From Punica granatum (Eukaryota; Streptophyta; Magnoliopsida; Myrtales; Lythraceae): 64,000 nt of DNA. Location of the stretch: NCBI RefSeq assembly GCF_007655135.1, contig NC_045128.1, positions 17,128,230-17,192,229 of the forward strand. Direction: 5' to 3'. The translations under genes and the position numbers were made by a program. The number at the start of each line of letters is the position of its first letter. The first letter of the stretch is position 1. The notes under the pieces were generated by a model. The model was not told the origin of the DNA. It saw only the letters and a list, made by a program, of their open reading frames with translations, and ran no database searches. Of this stretch, positions 22,068 to 33,827 are shown piece after piece.

Positions 22068-25008
22068 CACACGTTCCGTTAAACCAATGTTGACATGCTC
22101 TAATTTGCACAAATGAACACGTAATGCGATCATAAATAATTGGAACTTAAAAGTTCATCAAACGACATTAACCCAATTACTAATAAACCCGGAAGTAAAT
22201 CACGGGAAACACGCGGCATCACGGAACGAAGAGATCCGAAACTTCGGGTAAACCAAGGGACCTCACGGCCCTCTTGCAAGGAAGATGGTCGTGGGCTTTC
22301 CTTGACACAACCGACTCGTAGGATCTCTCCCTCCTAGATTCCGAACATTTCTCATCATGCCATCACATTTTAATCACAATTAGAGGCGTCACGATTGTGG
22401 GAACGACTAAATCCGGAAGGATGAGATGGTCATGGACCCTAGAGAACCAAGGAGGCTCACGGCTCCCCATATGAGGCTTGGCCAAGAGGTTCCACAGCTC
22501 TCTCAAGTCTATGTCGACCTCATCCCTCTAGATTCGAGTTATTTCACGTTATGCATGCATGTCGCATCATAATAAAAATCTAAACGTGGGAAATGAACAC
22601 ATTCGAAGAAGGAGAGAGCCTCGCGTCCTTGGATGAGCTAGGAAAGCTCACGGCACCCTCCAATGGGTACCGTCCGTGAGCCCTCGTGGCTCCTCCACGA
22701 CGTGGAGGTCTCTTCCGCTCCGACCATGGCCCTTCCCCGTCATGGCATGCACATTTACACAACGTATGGATGTAACAAAGAGAACAAAACATTATAACGT
22801 TGCATGGGGTTGCATGGGAAAGTCCGAATCTAAGTGAAAATAACGTTTTTCATGCATCCCGGCTCTTTAGATCGATATTAACACTTCATGTAGACGAATA
22901 TCAAAAATCCTAGCTCCTTTAAGTCGCAAAGAGATGTTACCTAGCCTCGGTGTACGAAGAGAAGAGTCGGGGACGTGACCGTGGGAGTCGCAAGACTCGG
23001 ATAGATGGCTACAGGTGAGAGAACCAAGAGGTGGCAGCCGTGGCAGTCCGAAAAAAAAAACGGGTCGGCACGCGAGCTCCGAGCACGGCATGGTGTAAGA
23101 TCGGTCTTGTTGGACTCCTAAGGGATGGGTCTAGACACCCGTGGGTAGTCCCGAACGTGCCAAGCCCTAAACAAGTCCGAGACAGTGAGAGAAAGTTCGG
23201 TAAAAACACGAGAAACTCGGTAAGGAAGAAAACGATGTAACGGTGGTTGTGCACGGTGGATCGGTCCTCGGATCGTGACCACCTCTTCACGGGGGAGGGT
23301 GAGGGTTGTGAGGAACCCTTCGAACATGATGGCACGACTCGCCGAAGTCGTGGGAAGAAATGGCACGTTGTTGGTGGCTCGGTGCGCGCGTGTAGCGTCC
23401 TAGGGAGCCGATTCTTCTCACGGCCAAAACAGGTTGATGGAGGCTTCAAATGAGAAATCTAAGCCCGGAAAGGGACTTAGGGGGTGGGAAATATGTGGGC
23501 TAGGAAGTTTTGTGACTTTTGGTTTAAGTCGGGTCGGGTGGTTACCGGAATACCGGGTGGTTTTCCAATGGTTTCGACCGGTTTCGGCCTTGGCAAGGGC
23601 TGGACGGAACTTGGGAGTGGGCTGGAGGTTGAGAGCTTTTTAGAGAGAGATTGGCTTGAGAGAGAGTGAGAATGAAGAAGTGATTAAAGTTAATGATGGA
23701 AGGGAACTTATAGGCTAGGCTAACGGTGTGATTAAGGGAAGTTGATCACGGTTTTGGACCCTAAGCAAGGGCTGCCGAAATTGGAGGGAAGATTAGGGAG
23801 GGGTTTGTGTCATGTTGAGTGTAGGGAAAGCAAAAGAAAGTTGATGGGAAGTGATGGAGAGGTGATAGGAGGTGATGGGTGTAAGAGCAAATTTGAATTT
23901 GTGGAGGGGAAGGCCTTGGAGCCGCCGGCCATGGGAATTAGCCACGGCTAATTGCGGCCTAGCCGAGCTTGAAGGACTGAGCCGTGGCTTGGGGTTGAGT
24001 CGCGGCTTGATGGCTTGGCTTGGCTGAGCTGTGGGTCCCATCCGATTAAGAGAAAAGCCGGGAAACGCTTGAGACTTGATTGAGCTCGCATCCGATCTCC
24101 GATGTCCAATTAATTTATAGATTTGGAATGCCTGAACGAAGAGGATTTGAATGAGCCTAGTATCGCCATGCGTCATGTGAACGAACGTTCGGGCGACTCG
24201 GCGCCTCGAGAGTCGATTTTGCCCTGTTTGGACGTTCGGAGTGGAATTGAGTGCCTCCTGTCCCCGATTGCTCTTTGTGCATCTTAACATTCATTTCAGT
24301 GACCCTTTTGCTTCGTGGGACATCGTTGGCTCGTTGTCCCCGATCGAAGACCGTTGGCCCAGGAAGACCTAGGGACTTGTGACCGAGGCTTTCTCAGTGT
24401 TCCCCGACTGTCTTGAGGTGTTCGGGGATCGCTGTGATCTCTATTTTCCGTGAATGTGCCCCAAAGATTCATCGGGAGGCGTTTGCTACCACTGAAACGT
24501 CCCTCGGGGAGCCCTGTAGAGTTTCGAATGGTCGTCTGAAGCTTGTCCCCTGACCTCGGTGGTCCCTGGGTGCCCGTAGGCCTCTTTTTTTGGGGGCCGT
24601 TTACTTGTCAGTGGAGTGGGCCCCGGGAGCCTTGTCAGAAAAGGCGTCCGTGAGAGATCGGGGTGTCCCGGCTTATGCGGTATGCCCCGGAAATGCGCCC
24701 GGACGCGTCGTTGGTCACTTTGGCATCGAGATGGATTTTTAGAGTCCCATATCGGGCACCTTTCGGTGCTTCAGTGGTTAGGTGATGAATAGTGTCGCGA
24801 TGCCAGCTCCCGTTGCTCTGAGATTTGTCGTCTGTTTGCCTTTCCTGATTGCTTTTCCCTGTTTCCTCATTGGATCATGTCCCTCTTCCGCCGTTTATGA
24901 CTCTGTGACCGCATGCTCGGCTCTGCCCGTCGGGTGATGAATAGTAACCTGGGCTTCGGTCGGAGGTTCTCATGTGGGAAGCCGGTGGGCCAAAATGGGG
25001 TGCTGACA
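22068..25008 (-). mobile_element. Partial LTR, minus strand (U3 and central part)
   Basis: It starts at 25,008 with TGTCAGCACCCC on the minus strand and runs down to the end of element B's LTR at 22,067. It matches element A's LTR (for example CAGTGGAG..GGGCCCCGGGAG at 24,610 and the CTTCAAATGAGAAATCTAAG block at 23,444) but lacks the R/U5 part and primer binding site. It is therefore a truncated LTR butted against element B. The frames in it are not coding. Confidence 0.7.
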
Positions 25009-25654
25009 ATACCGTGACCAGAGGCCGTCCATCCCGGCCACCCACCCCGCCCGATAGGCGGGTAGACTACCTGCAATTTTCACCCTCCCTCCATGGCGAG
25101 GCGAGCCGTGGCCGAAGGACTAACATACCTTCCCGGGCGAAGCTAATTCCCCGTTAACCCCGTGCAACCGAGCGCTTCATTGCATAGCCGAGCAGCACAC
25201 TTCTCTTCGAGCAATCAAGCGCGTCCACCAACACCACAGAGCATGGTCTTCCGCGTCGTGCGAGCATGCCTCCACCTTGCCCATGCACACGCCCTCAACG
25301 CACCCTATACATGTCCCTCGGTGAGCTCGCACGACACTTACTAGGCCAGTTCGATCTCTTGTGCCCTGCGGACAAGGTTTGCTCCTTCATTGTTTTCCTC
25401 TTCCCATTGCAGGAAATACCCAACAAAAAGGCAACTTGAACCTCAAATGACCACAATCAAGACAACAAACACTTCTCATCCAGCTTCATGAAATTTTGAC
25501 ACCAAGGCCTACCCTCCCTCCGCAAAGATCACAAACAACTACTCCGACATACAGAGCATCACCCAAGCAAATCAGAGTCACCTTTTTGTAGAGCTTTGCG
25601 CTATTCCCTAGCACTGGCCTTTGCTTTTGCATTTCCTGCACTTTCTTATCAAAC

Positions 25655-25910
25655 CTGCATTTATTGCTTTCGGGCCTCGGCCCAGCATTTACTGCTTTCA
25701 AGCTTCGGCCCCGCAATTACAGTTTTCAAGCTTCGACCTCGCATTTACTGCTTTCGGGCTTCGGCACCGCATCTACTACTTTCGGGCTTCGACTCCGCAT
25801 TTACTGCTTTCGAGCCTCGGCCCCACATTTACTACTTTCGGCCCCGACTCCGCATTTATTGCTTTTGGATTTTGACATCCTGCATTTACTACTTTCAGGC
25901 TTATCTTAAG
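25655..25910 (+). repeat. Hairpin-unit tandem array (third copy)
   Basis: About eight 31-bp units of the type CATTTACTGCTTTCGGGCCT followed by CGGCCCAG. The unit combines the spacer of the 15,305 array with the GGGC..GCCC arms of the 11,700 array. Several units have lost arm pairing (for example AAGCTTCGACCTC). Confidence 0.7.
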
Positions 25911-26850
25911 TCCAAAATGGATTTGGATTCTAATCCGTCTGAACGAGTCTAATCCTTCCTCCGCAAAGGTTGCAAGTGACAACGTCACAAGCAAGGCATG
26001 ACCCAGCCCATGGTTACAAGAGACACCAGCACAGTCATGCCTCTAACCAAAGAATGAGTCACACCCGCCCTCCGCTGTAGCCGCCGACTAAACACTGGGG
26101 CAACACGCGCACTCTTCTTTAAATTATCTTTCGCTTTCATTCAAATGCATTCCAGAGCAAGCTCCCAGCATGAACAAACCCTTCAATGGGGCATTAAGAC
26201 GGTTCCAAAGACGCCCTATTAGTTCTATTGGGCCTGTTCGACCCGCCTGTCATCATGGGACCTGGCTCCTCGAACCTTCCCCAGGACGGCTGCGCATGCC
26301 TACTCGCAATTGGGGAAAGTACACATATGCGGCCTCCAGCCACAATCTAACCACTCTTTGGTGGTAATGACCAAATTCCTAGGAACAAATGTCATCCACA
26401 CACGACACTTCATGGGTCGCGCGCTAGACAAAAAGAAATTTTTTCAGATGGGTCCACCCCATACTTCTTACCGCATGTTCCACTGCATAATCGCCTAATG
26501 CATCATCTCCTTTCTCATCATTCACAGGGATACGCTAGTGGCAAGCGAAGAGCGATGCACGGGCTCACGCTTTTCCGAGAACTCCTCTCGAGCCTCCTCT
26601 CTTATACTTTGATAGGAAAGGGGCTCAGCACAGAGGTACCCCCTACGAAGTTAAAGACAAAAGCAACTAAGCAAGCCATATGCCATCAACGCAACCATCT
26701 CAGTCGACATTAACGACACGAGATGGTCAGGGGCGACGATTGCACAAACTGCCCACCACGGGTCACATCAACGATGAAGACAGGGGCATTCGCGTTCAAC
26801 GCTCACATCGAGACCACCTCGGACATCATCCACCCGCAATGAGTATTTCC

Positions 26851-27048
26851 AAGCAACGTACACTAGGGCATCCCCGGTTGAAGCTTGCACTAACACAATC
26901 TCAGCAAGCGACGTACACTAGGGCATTCCCAGTTGAAGTTCGCGCCAACACAACCTCGGCAAGCGATGTATACTAGGGTCTCCCTGGTTGAAGTTCGCCT
27001 CGAGGTTGCTATAGTGGATCACTTCAGCAAGCGACGTTGGAACGCTCC
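26851..27048 (+). repeat. 55-bp tandem repeat, three copies and a partial fourth
   Basis: ACGTACACTAGGGCAT recurs at 26,856, 26,911 and (as ATGTATACTAGGG) 26,966, each followed by CC.GGTTGAAG and AACACAA. The phrase CAGCAAGCGACGTTGG at about 27,029 begins a degraded fourth unit. Confidence 0.75.
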
Positions 27049-30000
27049 CGGTCATTTGCGTTAAGACTAGGCCTCTTCCACAACAAGCACCAGGACAACC
27101 TCAACCACTGATTCCCTAAGGCAATTATGCATTTTCTTTTTTTAGATGATAGGGGAAATCATTTGTAAAGTTTTCAAGGACGAAAGACACGAAGTTTGGC
27201 TTCCGAGTGCACAAGAGTCAAACTTCCAAGAACCGGGACAGTTTGGTCCTTCTCGGGTCAGTTTTTCTATCCCGGGTTTCCAGGCTGTACGGGTCGGTTT
27301 GACCTGCCACAACCCATCAGCCACCTCCATACACGACCTAAGAGTGTCTAGGAGTCGAGAGATCACAAGGAAACCCGCTGGTTTTGATCCGGCAAGAAGA
27401 TTCATCCCCACTGCCCAGTTGGGTCGGATTTCCTGACCTTCCTTGCTTTTCCTTGCAGATCGGGCTGACCTGAGACCTTTTTCTCCAAACGACCACCACG
27501 GTCACCTCCAGGGGTTCCTTAGCCACCGTAGGCCACCAACCTTGAGGCCAAAAGCTATCGGAAGCCACCGTTGCACCGTTCGACCCGAGACTTGCCCAAT
27601 CGGGTCTATTTATGGAATTTATGTGTTTTGTCCAATTTTGCAGGGCTATACAGGTTGACGCGAGACCCTTCGACCCAAAGGACAACCACCACCACCTAGA
27701 GGGGTCCCTTGGCTATCCAGAACTATCGTGACCCGCCGTGGAAACCGGCCGGAAATGCTTGAATCCGCTCGATCTTTCCAAGTGTCCCAGTCGGGTCGAG
27801 GAAGCTCCAATCGAGTCTGTTGTCACAATTTGGGTCTATGCAAGCCAAAACAGCCCAAATCCGACCCACCAGCTGGTCAACCCGACTTTTTACAATCCCA
27901 TCCCTCATTCCGAGACTAGGTATAACCATTCCCCACTTAGAGGAACTAAGGCTTTTACATTTTTGTTGTGTTTATGGAGTTATAAGGTGTTTCAAGGTAT
28001 ATTCACATGCAAGATTACGTTTTTATGCACTCTTTACGTTATATCATGCATGTTTATTATCGTTGACGTGCTAGCATGTCTGAAAGTGTTTAAATCGAAG
28101 TAGGGGAGGCCGTTTAAGACCGAAACCACCAAAGAAGCTCACAATTTCTCCTCGAGAAAGGTAACCGTGAGCCTTCCTTGGTCTTTCCGGAATTAAACCA
28201 GCCTCCTTGCCCCGATTCAAGTCATTTCCCGAATTTTTATATTTTTTTCGCATCCATGAAGTCAGTATCGTTTTATCGATTCCTCAAATGACATGTTTGT
28301 GTATGTTTACATGTTTAAATGTGTTATCTAAATCACGACGATACCGACTTTGTAAAATACGTGTTATTTATCGTGTTTTACACTTGAACATGCAAGAAAT
28401 GATCGGCAATGGGACGAGGAAACTTCATGAGACCAGACTTGGGCCATGGGACCTCTCGACTATCCCAAATGGGAAGAGGCCGCGATCCTCTTGGCCTTTC
28501 TCGGGTCGAAAGCGATTTCCTTTTCCTGAGTTAAGTCCGTTTCTCGGATTGTGTATAATCGCATTTTCGATATCATTGCAAATCTCGCATTAAAATAGCT
28601 TTTAAAATGTTGTTTTCTAAGCAAAATGCATGGATTCGTGTATCGGTGACTTTTTCGGGTCCATTTGGGTTCCGAGGGTATTTTGGTCATTTTGACCAAA
28701 TTTTCCTCGACCTTCCTAGACTCGTCTTGGTCGCCATGTCATGAATCGTTTTCATCAAATTAAGCTTTTTGGGTATTTAGACTCCATTTAGGTGATCAAT
28801 TCATGATCTGTCTGATTGTTTGTAACCCACACATTTACTGCATTCGGCAATAACTCATAAGTTATAATACCACCAACGGGTCAATCGGGACATTCACATG
28901 ATCAAATCCATTTGGCATTTAATAATCTTGCATGAATTGGCCATTAACTAATAACTCGCATCGACAATTGCCAAATGACGTTAGTGCCCTTTTCAAAACT
29001 TGCCTTTTTCCAAAATCTTGAGACCCGTGGTCTGATATTGCACTAAAATTTGGGAAGAGCTCATGTCTTGACTTGAGTTTTTACTTGATTTCAGATAATT
29101 CGGGTCAGAATACAGAAAGATCTTCCTAGATCAGTTCCGGGTAGATCGACCAGCTCTTTGGTTTTTTCGAGGTTCTTACATAACCCTAGAAGACCTAGAG
29201 AATCGGTCGGCACCGGCTACAGGCCGATGTAGCCCGCATCAAGTTGTTTTCCTTTTCTGAAAACAATTTTCAAGTCAAGGGTAAAATCGTCATTTTGCAA
29301 TTTAGCGACACCCCAGGGGTTAGCTTGATAGAAACACAACGGTATCAGAATAAGAATGGGCTACCTGTTCAGGTGCAAGTTTATCTAGATAACAATTTCT
29401 TATCCCACTGATGAGTTTCTGTCATCCTAGCATAGTTTCGGGTATTTAGTCTGGTATTATGGACCAAAACACAATTACCTGACTAAGCATGCATTTGACC
29501 TAAGCATACATGGGTAATAATGGGTCAAAGCATTAGGTTTTAAGCTTTTTTAGACAAATATGCATGTTCTGTAATAATCTATAAGCATTGCAGTGTCGTA
29601 ATACAGAAAAATTTTAAAAGTAATCCACACATAAAGGACTTGATTACAGACATCATGTCTGTCAGGTCCTGAAAACAAAGCCGAATGCAAAATGCTTTGC
29701 ACGCGTTTGCCTGTTTATTATAGGACATTTGCATATCAAAACACCCCGGTGAATAATCTGTTAACTCACGTACATTTGGCAATAACAAACACATTGTCTG
29801 TTATATGCATGTTGTTTGTTACTTTTTTGCTCATGCTTGTCCATGCTGGTCGAGCCTGACCTATAGGTCGCATTGTACTTGGGGTCCAATGCCTTAACCA
29901 TCGATCATGGGGTCCAACGCCACATTCACTGAGAGCGCATTTGAATTTCAGTTTTTGGTTTTTCCATAAACTCACGGCAAGTCTGAGCAGAATAATAACC

Positions 30001-30396
30001 GAGCGCGAACTGACTGGGATTCAACCATTTGTAATTTGTATTTATTATTTTTATAGCACATTGTAAGGGCTTTACTTTGTAAGAATCTCGGTCGGCGAGT
30101 GCACGGTCCGAGAGTCGAACTAATCGTGCCGGTCTAATACTTGTTCGGAGGAAAGTAAACCCGTGCTTTCAAGGTTCCGGTTTGCACGGGAAATCAACCA
30201 CCATGGTTTGATGAACCGTAATGAGAGGATGGTGAACCGATTCCTCGACATACGGGCCTACTTCTCTCTCGGCTTTTCAATCTGCATCGTTTAGTTCATT
30301 GAATTTTTGGTGTCAAAACGTGTAAGCCTAGAGCAGCTTAATCCACACGGTAAATAAATAAAACGGCAAGCCTAGCAAACTAGAGTTCCGAAAGGG

Positions 30397-30419
30397 CGTG
30401 CGGGATATAGGCCCGCACG
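30397..30419 (+). other. Perfect 8-bp inverted repeat in LTR (copy 3)
   Basis: CGTGCGGG-ATATAGG-CCCGCACG, the same as at 9808. Confidence 0.6.
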
Positions 30420-30510
30420 TAACGTGAACCCCCGAACTCGGATTTTCCAGTTCCGCAACAATCAGTGCCTTAGCAAAACTTGGTGTATCATTTACCCCTA
30501 AACTCGGGCA

Positions 30511-30549
30511 ACTGACCGGCCCTCGACCTTTGGGTCGTAAACAGGTAGT
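30511..30549 (+). other. Covarying nested stem-loop (copy 3)
   Basis: Outer stem ACT(G)ACC/GGTAGT with one bulged G; inner hairpin CGACC-TTTG-GGTCG. The PBS-like core that follows reads TGGCGACTCA. Confidence 0.55.
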
Positions 30550-30665
30550 GGCGACTCATTCTCACACGTGCCCGTCACACATTCCCGAGAAGGTGGACAC
30601 TCCCAAGCTGCGCAATTCAGTCGCGCGCACACGGGCCCCTACGAGAGCACATTCGGGTCCGTACA

Positions 30666-32046
30666 TGAGGCATGAGCTGGGACGGCCCATGAAAAGTTGT
30701 CAGGTCCCTCATGGGACATGTGCAGAGACCTTGGTACCCTCGTGGTGTTTCGTGCCCTCATTTCCCTAAGTTTGTGCATAAATTGGGTTTATCTGTCATA
30801 AAACACGAAACCAGACTAATCACACACTCAACATGGCAAACACAGGGAAACGAACGGGGTGCCCCCAGGTGCTAGGTTTCAGGCAAAACACACTTTCATC
30901 ATAATCTGTTAATCCCTCATTGTCACAAAATAGAAGAATTTAAAAGAAACTCACACATTCAGGCTTGACAACAGACACCATGTATGCCGAGACCTTTTTA
31001 AGCAAAGTTGAATGCTACATGCCCTTTTAGGGCAGCCCTTGGCCGATTATCACCACCCATAATTGCTTTGTTTGTCTGTTTAAGGTAGAAACGCAATTAT
31101 TAAGCAACCCTAGTTCATAATTTGATAATAATGTAAACACGACAATTCACACACAACTTGTATGTGTTTATTTGCTTTCACCTTTTTTTGTCTGTTTTTA
31201 TTCGTTTTTATTTGTTTTTATCTGTCTTTGTCTGTTTTGTGACGGCTCAAGCCCGAGCCCATAGGATACGATTCACACGAGGTCCAACGCCCCCACACAC
31301 TGAGTGCACGCGACCCAAGTGCGGTATGGGTCTAGTCTCAAGTCACCGTTTCGACTCTAGTAGTATCCAAGCAGAGGATGACTCGGGCCGGAATGCGCGA
31401 ATTGGGGTTAGACAATCACCTAGAAGCACGATCGGTCGTATGGCTATCTTGTGGACCATTCGGCCCTCCTGGGATCCGTTGGTTCAGACAGACCCGACTT
31501 CCGGCTCTCATGAGCTCGCATCGCATTAATTTCGGTTTCGGTTTTTCCAAAAGTAACGGTGAGTGTGAGTAGAATATTGGCCAAATGTGAGCCAATTAGG
31601 ATCCATTTGTTGTGAATTGTATTTATTATTACTTGAGAGTACATTGTGAGGTATTTACTTATACATTTATTAATGTAACGATCCCTGTTGGCAAGCGTAG
31701 AGTCTGAGAATCGGAACCGATCATGTTAGTTTACAGGTCCCCAAAACAAGCAGGACCGCACGAGTCACGGAACTGGTCCACATAGTGAACTGGCCATCAC
31801 GGTCTGGTTAGTCGAGATGCGAGGACGGTGGACCGATCCCCTGACCCGAGAATCTGCTCCTCTTTCGGTCTCTTAAGTTGAATCAATCAATTTCACGAAT
31901 TTACGGTGTCAAAATGAGTGAGTTAAGCAAAACCTAATCAACGCGGTAAATAAACTAAAAAGGGCAAACCTTAGACAAACTAGAATACCGAAAGGGCGTG
32001 GGGGATATAGGCCCACACGTAATAGAACTCCCGAATTTGGAACTCC
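30666..32046 (+). mobile_element. Second LTR fragment in tandem, plus strand
   Basis: Directly after the LTR end at 30,665, sequence matching the R/U5 part of the family begins again: AAAACACGAAACCAGACTAATC near 30,798 resembles 20,875, and CCCGAGCCCATAGG at 31,251 resembles 21,267. It stops near 32,046, just past a mutated copy of the palindrome (GTGGGGG..CCCACAC, 31,999) and the phrase GTAATAGAACTCCCGAA. The LTR 3' end is missing. Confidence 0.6.
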
Positions 32047-32744
32047 TTAAATGTTTTTCGTTGATAATTAATTTATTCTTTTTGCTAAGATTATTCAATC
32101 TAATTAAAGTAATTCAATAAAAATATTGTGTCATTTGATACTTATTTAGTTTTTCAATTTTTTATACGATTTCCGCACATAATGTGAGTCGCTTCTAGTG
32201 CATGTAATAAACTCAAATTTAAAAAAAAATAGAGAGGTAGTTACAAAATAAAGAATTCTTAAATAATAGTATAAAATAAATCGCAGTGCCACTAAGCAAT
32301 TACTCTTTACATTATCTCTAATATGTCTCAAGAATTTAAGATGTCTAAGTAGATATTGCAACAGTTTGAATTGCTAAATCAATACTTAAGATTGTTCCTA
32401 GATGCGAAATCAACAATTTGAGGGCTAGTAATGTGTAAGTTTATACTAGTATTAAAGATTTATTACATATGTCTTGAAAAATTTTGAACTATTTATAAGG
32501 TCTTGAAAAGTATTCTAGTCAAAGATTGAAAAAGGTTAAAAAAACAAATGTAGATTGGTTCAAGTGGCCGGAGGTAGAGAAAATTCATATTGGGAGAGTT
32601 TTGCCTCTCATTAGACCGATCGTTGAGCTAGATTAATCGGAGTCGGTCAAGCTTTCATATACCAAAATACACAAAAAAAAGTTTAAAAAATAATAAAAAC
32701 AAGGGTGACAAAAATGGCTTGTTGCAAGTTCCATCCTAGAAGAA
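32047..32744. other. AT-rich stretch without recognised features
   Basis: No gene, known repeat or structured element was recognised. The sequence is AT-rich, with short homopolymers such as A9 near 32,220. Confidence 0.5.
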
Positions 32745-33600
32745 GTAGAAAAAACTCAAATCTGTCCCTCAACGATATTTCGACAATCAGTTTAGTTCTT
32801 GATTTACCTTTTTTTTTTTGCCATCAAATTTACTTAACTTTCCCCATTCCGTTATATGAAATAGTCTTACCGTCAAATGTTGTTAGCGAAACAGTGACAA
32901 AAGACCCACGTGGAGGCTGACCTAGCACATGGAGTTTTGGATAACCAATAGTGAAGCGACACATGTAAAATAAAATAAACCTAATAAAAAAAAGAGGGAA
33001 GGAGTATGAAGGACTCATCACCAGTATCAAGTCGCCAACGAGAGAGCCTCTTCCTCCAAATGGAGGATAGGGACAAATCAGAAGGGCACCCCTCTGATTT
33101 GTCCCCTTCTCCCTCCATATTTCTCTTCGAAAGAGAGGGACAGATAAGAGGAGCTCCCCAGGGGGGGACAAATTGGAGGGCTCTTCCCTTCTCTCTCTTA
33201 GGATGAGAGGAGGGGACAGATAGGAGGAGCTCCCCTCCACCCTCTTCCCCACAGCATGCGATATCGACGGAGGCCACTGAGATCTCCAACGACCTCGCTT
33301 GCTTAGGAAGGGGCTAGTATTAGCTGGGAGCCCTACCGATGCCCCGTTCTTTTTTTCAATTTTATTTTTTCTAATTGTTATTTTAATTTGATGCCACATG
33401 TTATGCATTTATTGGCTTTCAAAATTTGTGTCGGCCATGTCAATTTTCCATCTAGTTTCGTTAATGAGGTTGAGGGCCAGATCATTTGTATAACGGAACG
33501 GGGAAAGTTTGGTCAATTTGTGGCAAAAAAAAATTAAGGACTAAAGTGATGGCCAAAATATCATTCAGCGACCAAATTGATAGTTTACTGTTAAACCAAG
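32745..33600. mobile_element. Fold-back (long inverted repeat) element
   Basis: Two arms of about 180-200 bp face each other. The left has TCTGTCCCTCAACGATATTT and later CTTTCCCCATTCCGTTATA. The right, read in reverse complement, has GTCGCTGAATGATATTTTGG and CTTTCCCCGTTCCGTTATA, with the same poly-T plus GCCA block between. Arms are roughly 75-80 percent similar by eye. The centre (33,013-33,310) holds further palindromes, including GGGACAAATCAGA/TCTGATTTGTCCC (33,070-33,105). There is no coding capacity that I trust; a 192-codon minus-strand frame spans it by chance. The type is compatible with a MITE or fold-back DNA transposon. No clear target duplication was seen. Confidence 0.6.
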
Positions 33601-33827
33601 CTGCTCGGACGTGAGAGCAACCGGTTATTCGACTAGTTAAAAAAAATTGCTTTTCTTGATAAGTAGTAAAAGAAAATTGCAAGTCAATCGATCGATCGAA
33701 TCGAATACAATAACATCTCCTCTTCTTGCTTCCTCCTCCTCCTCGGGAACCCAACTCAATCTCCCATTGCTGCCGGCCGATCATCGTGGAGACGACACTC
33801 AGGATCCTCTTATAGAACCAGGTTGGG

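Larger units (their letters stand above)
25009..27225 (+). mobile_element. Internal (3' non-coding) fragment of another Ogre/Tat-like element
   Basis: This aligns in the plus direction with 11,130-13,330 of element B: TCGTGCGAGCATGCCTCCAC near 25,255 and 11,355, CTCCTTCATTGTTTTC near 25,381 and 11,463, and GATAGGGGAAA..TTGTAAAGTTT near 27,147. No coding frame is recognisable. The homology ends near 27,225, where LTR sequence begins without the LTR start, indicating a deletion. Confidence 0.65.
27226..30665 (+). mobile_element. LTR missing its 5' part, plus strand
   Basis: From about 27,226 the sequence matches LTR interiors, including a roughly 185-bp internal duplication (GACCTGAGACC..CCACCACGGTCACCTCCAGG near 27,468 and its copy near 27,655). 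The block CTTAGAGGAACTAAGGCTTTTAC at 27,936 is shared with the solo LTR at 44,940. It ends GGGTCCGTACA at 30,665. It contains the palindrome (30,397-30,419) and the nested stem-loop (30,511-30,549). Confidence 0.65.

Noticed and set aside
32830..33408. A 192-codon minus-strand frame
   Set aside because: It spans the fold-back element and its palindromes; the peptide is built from inverted repeat translations with no recognisable domain.
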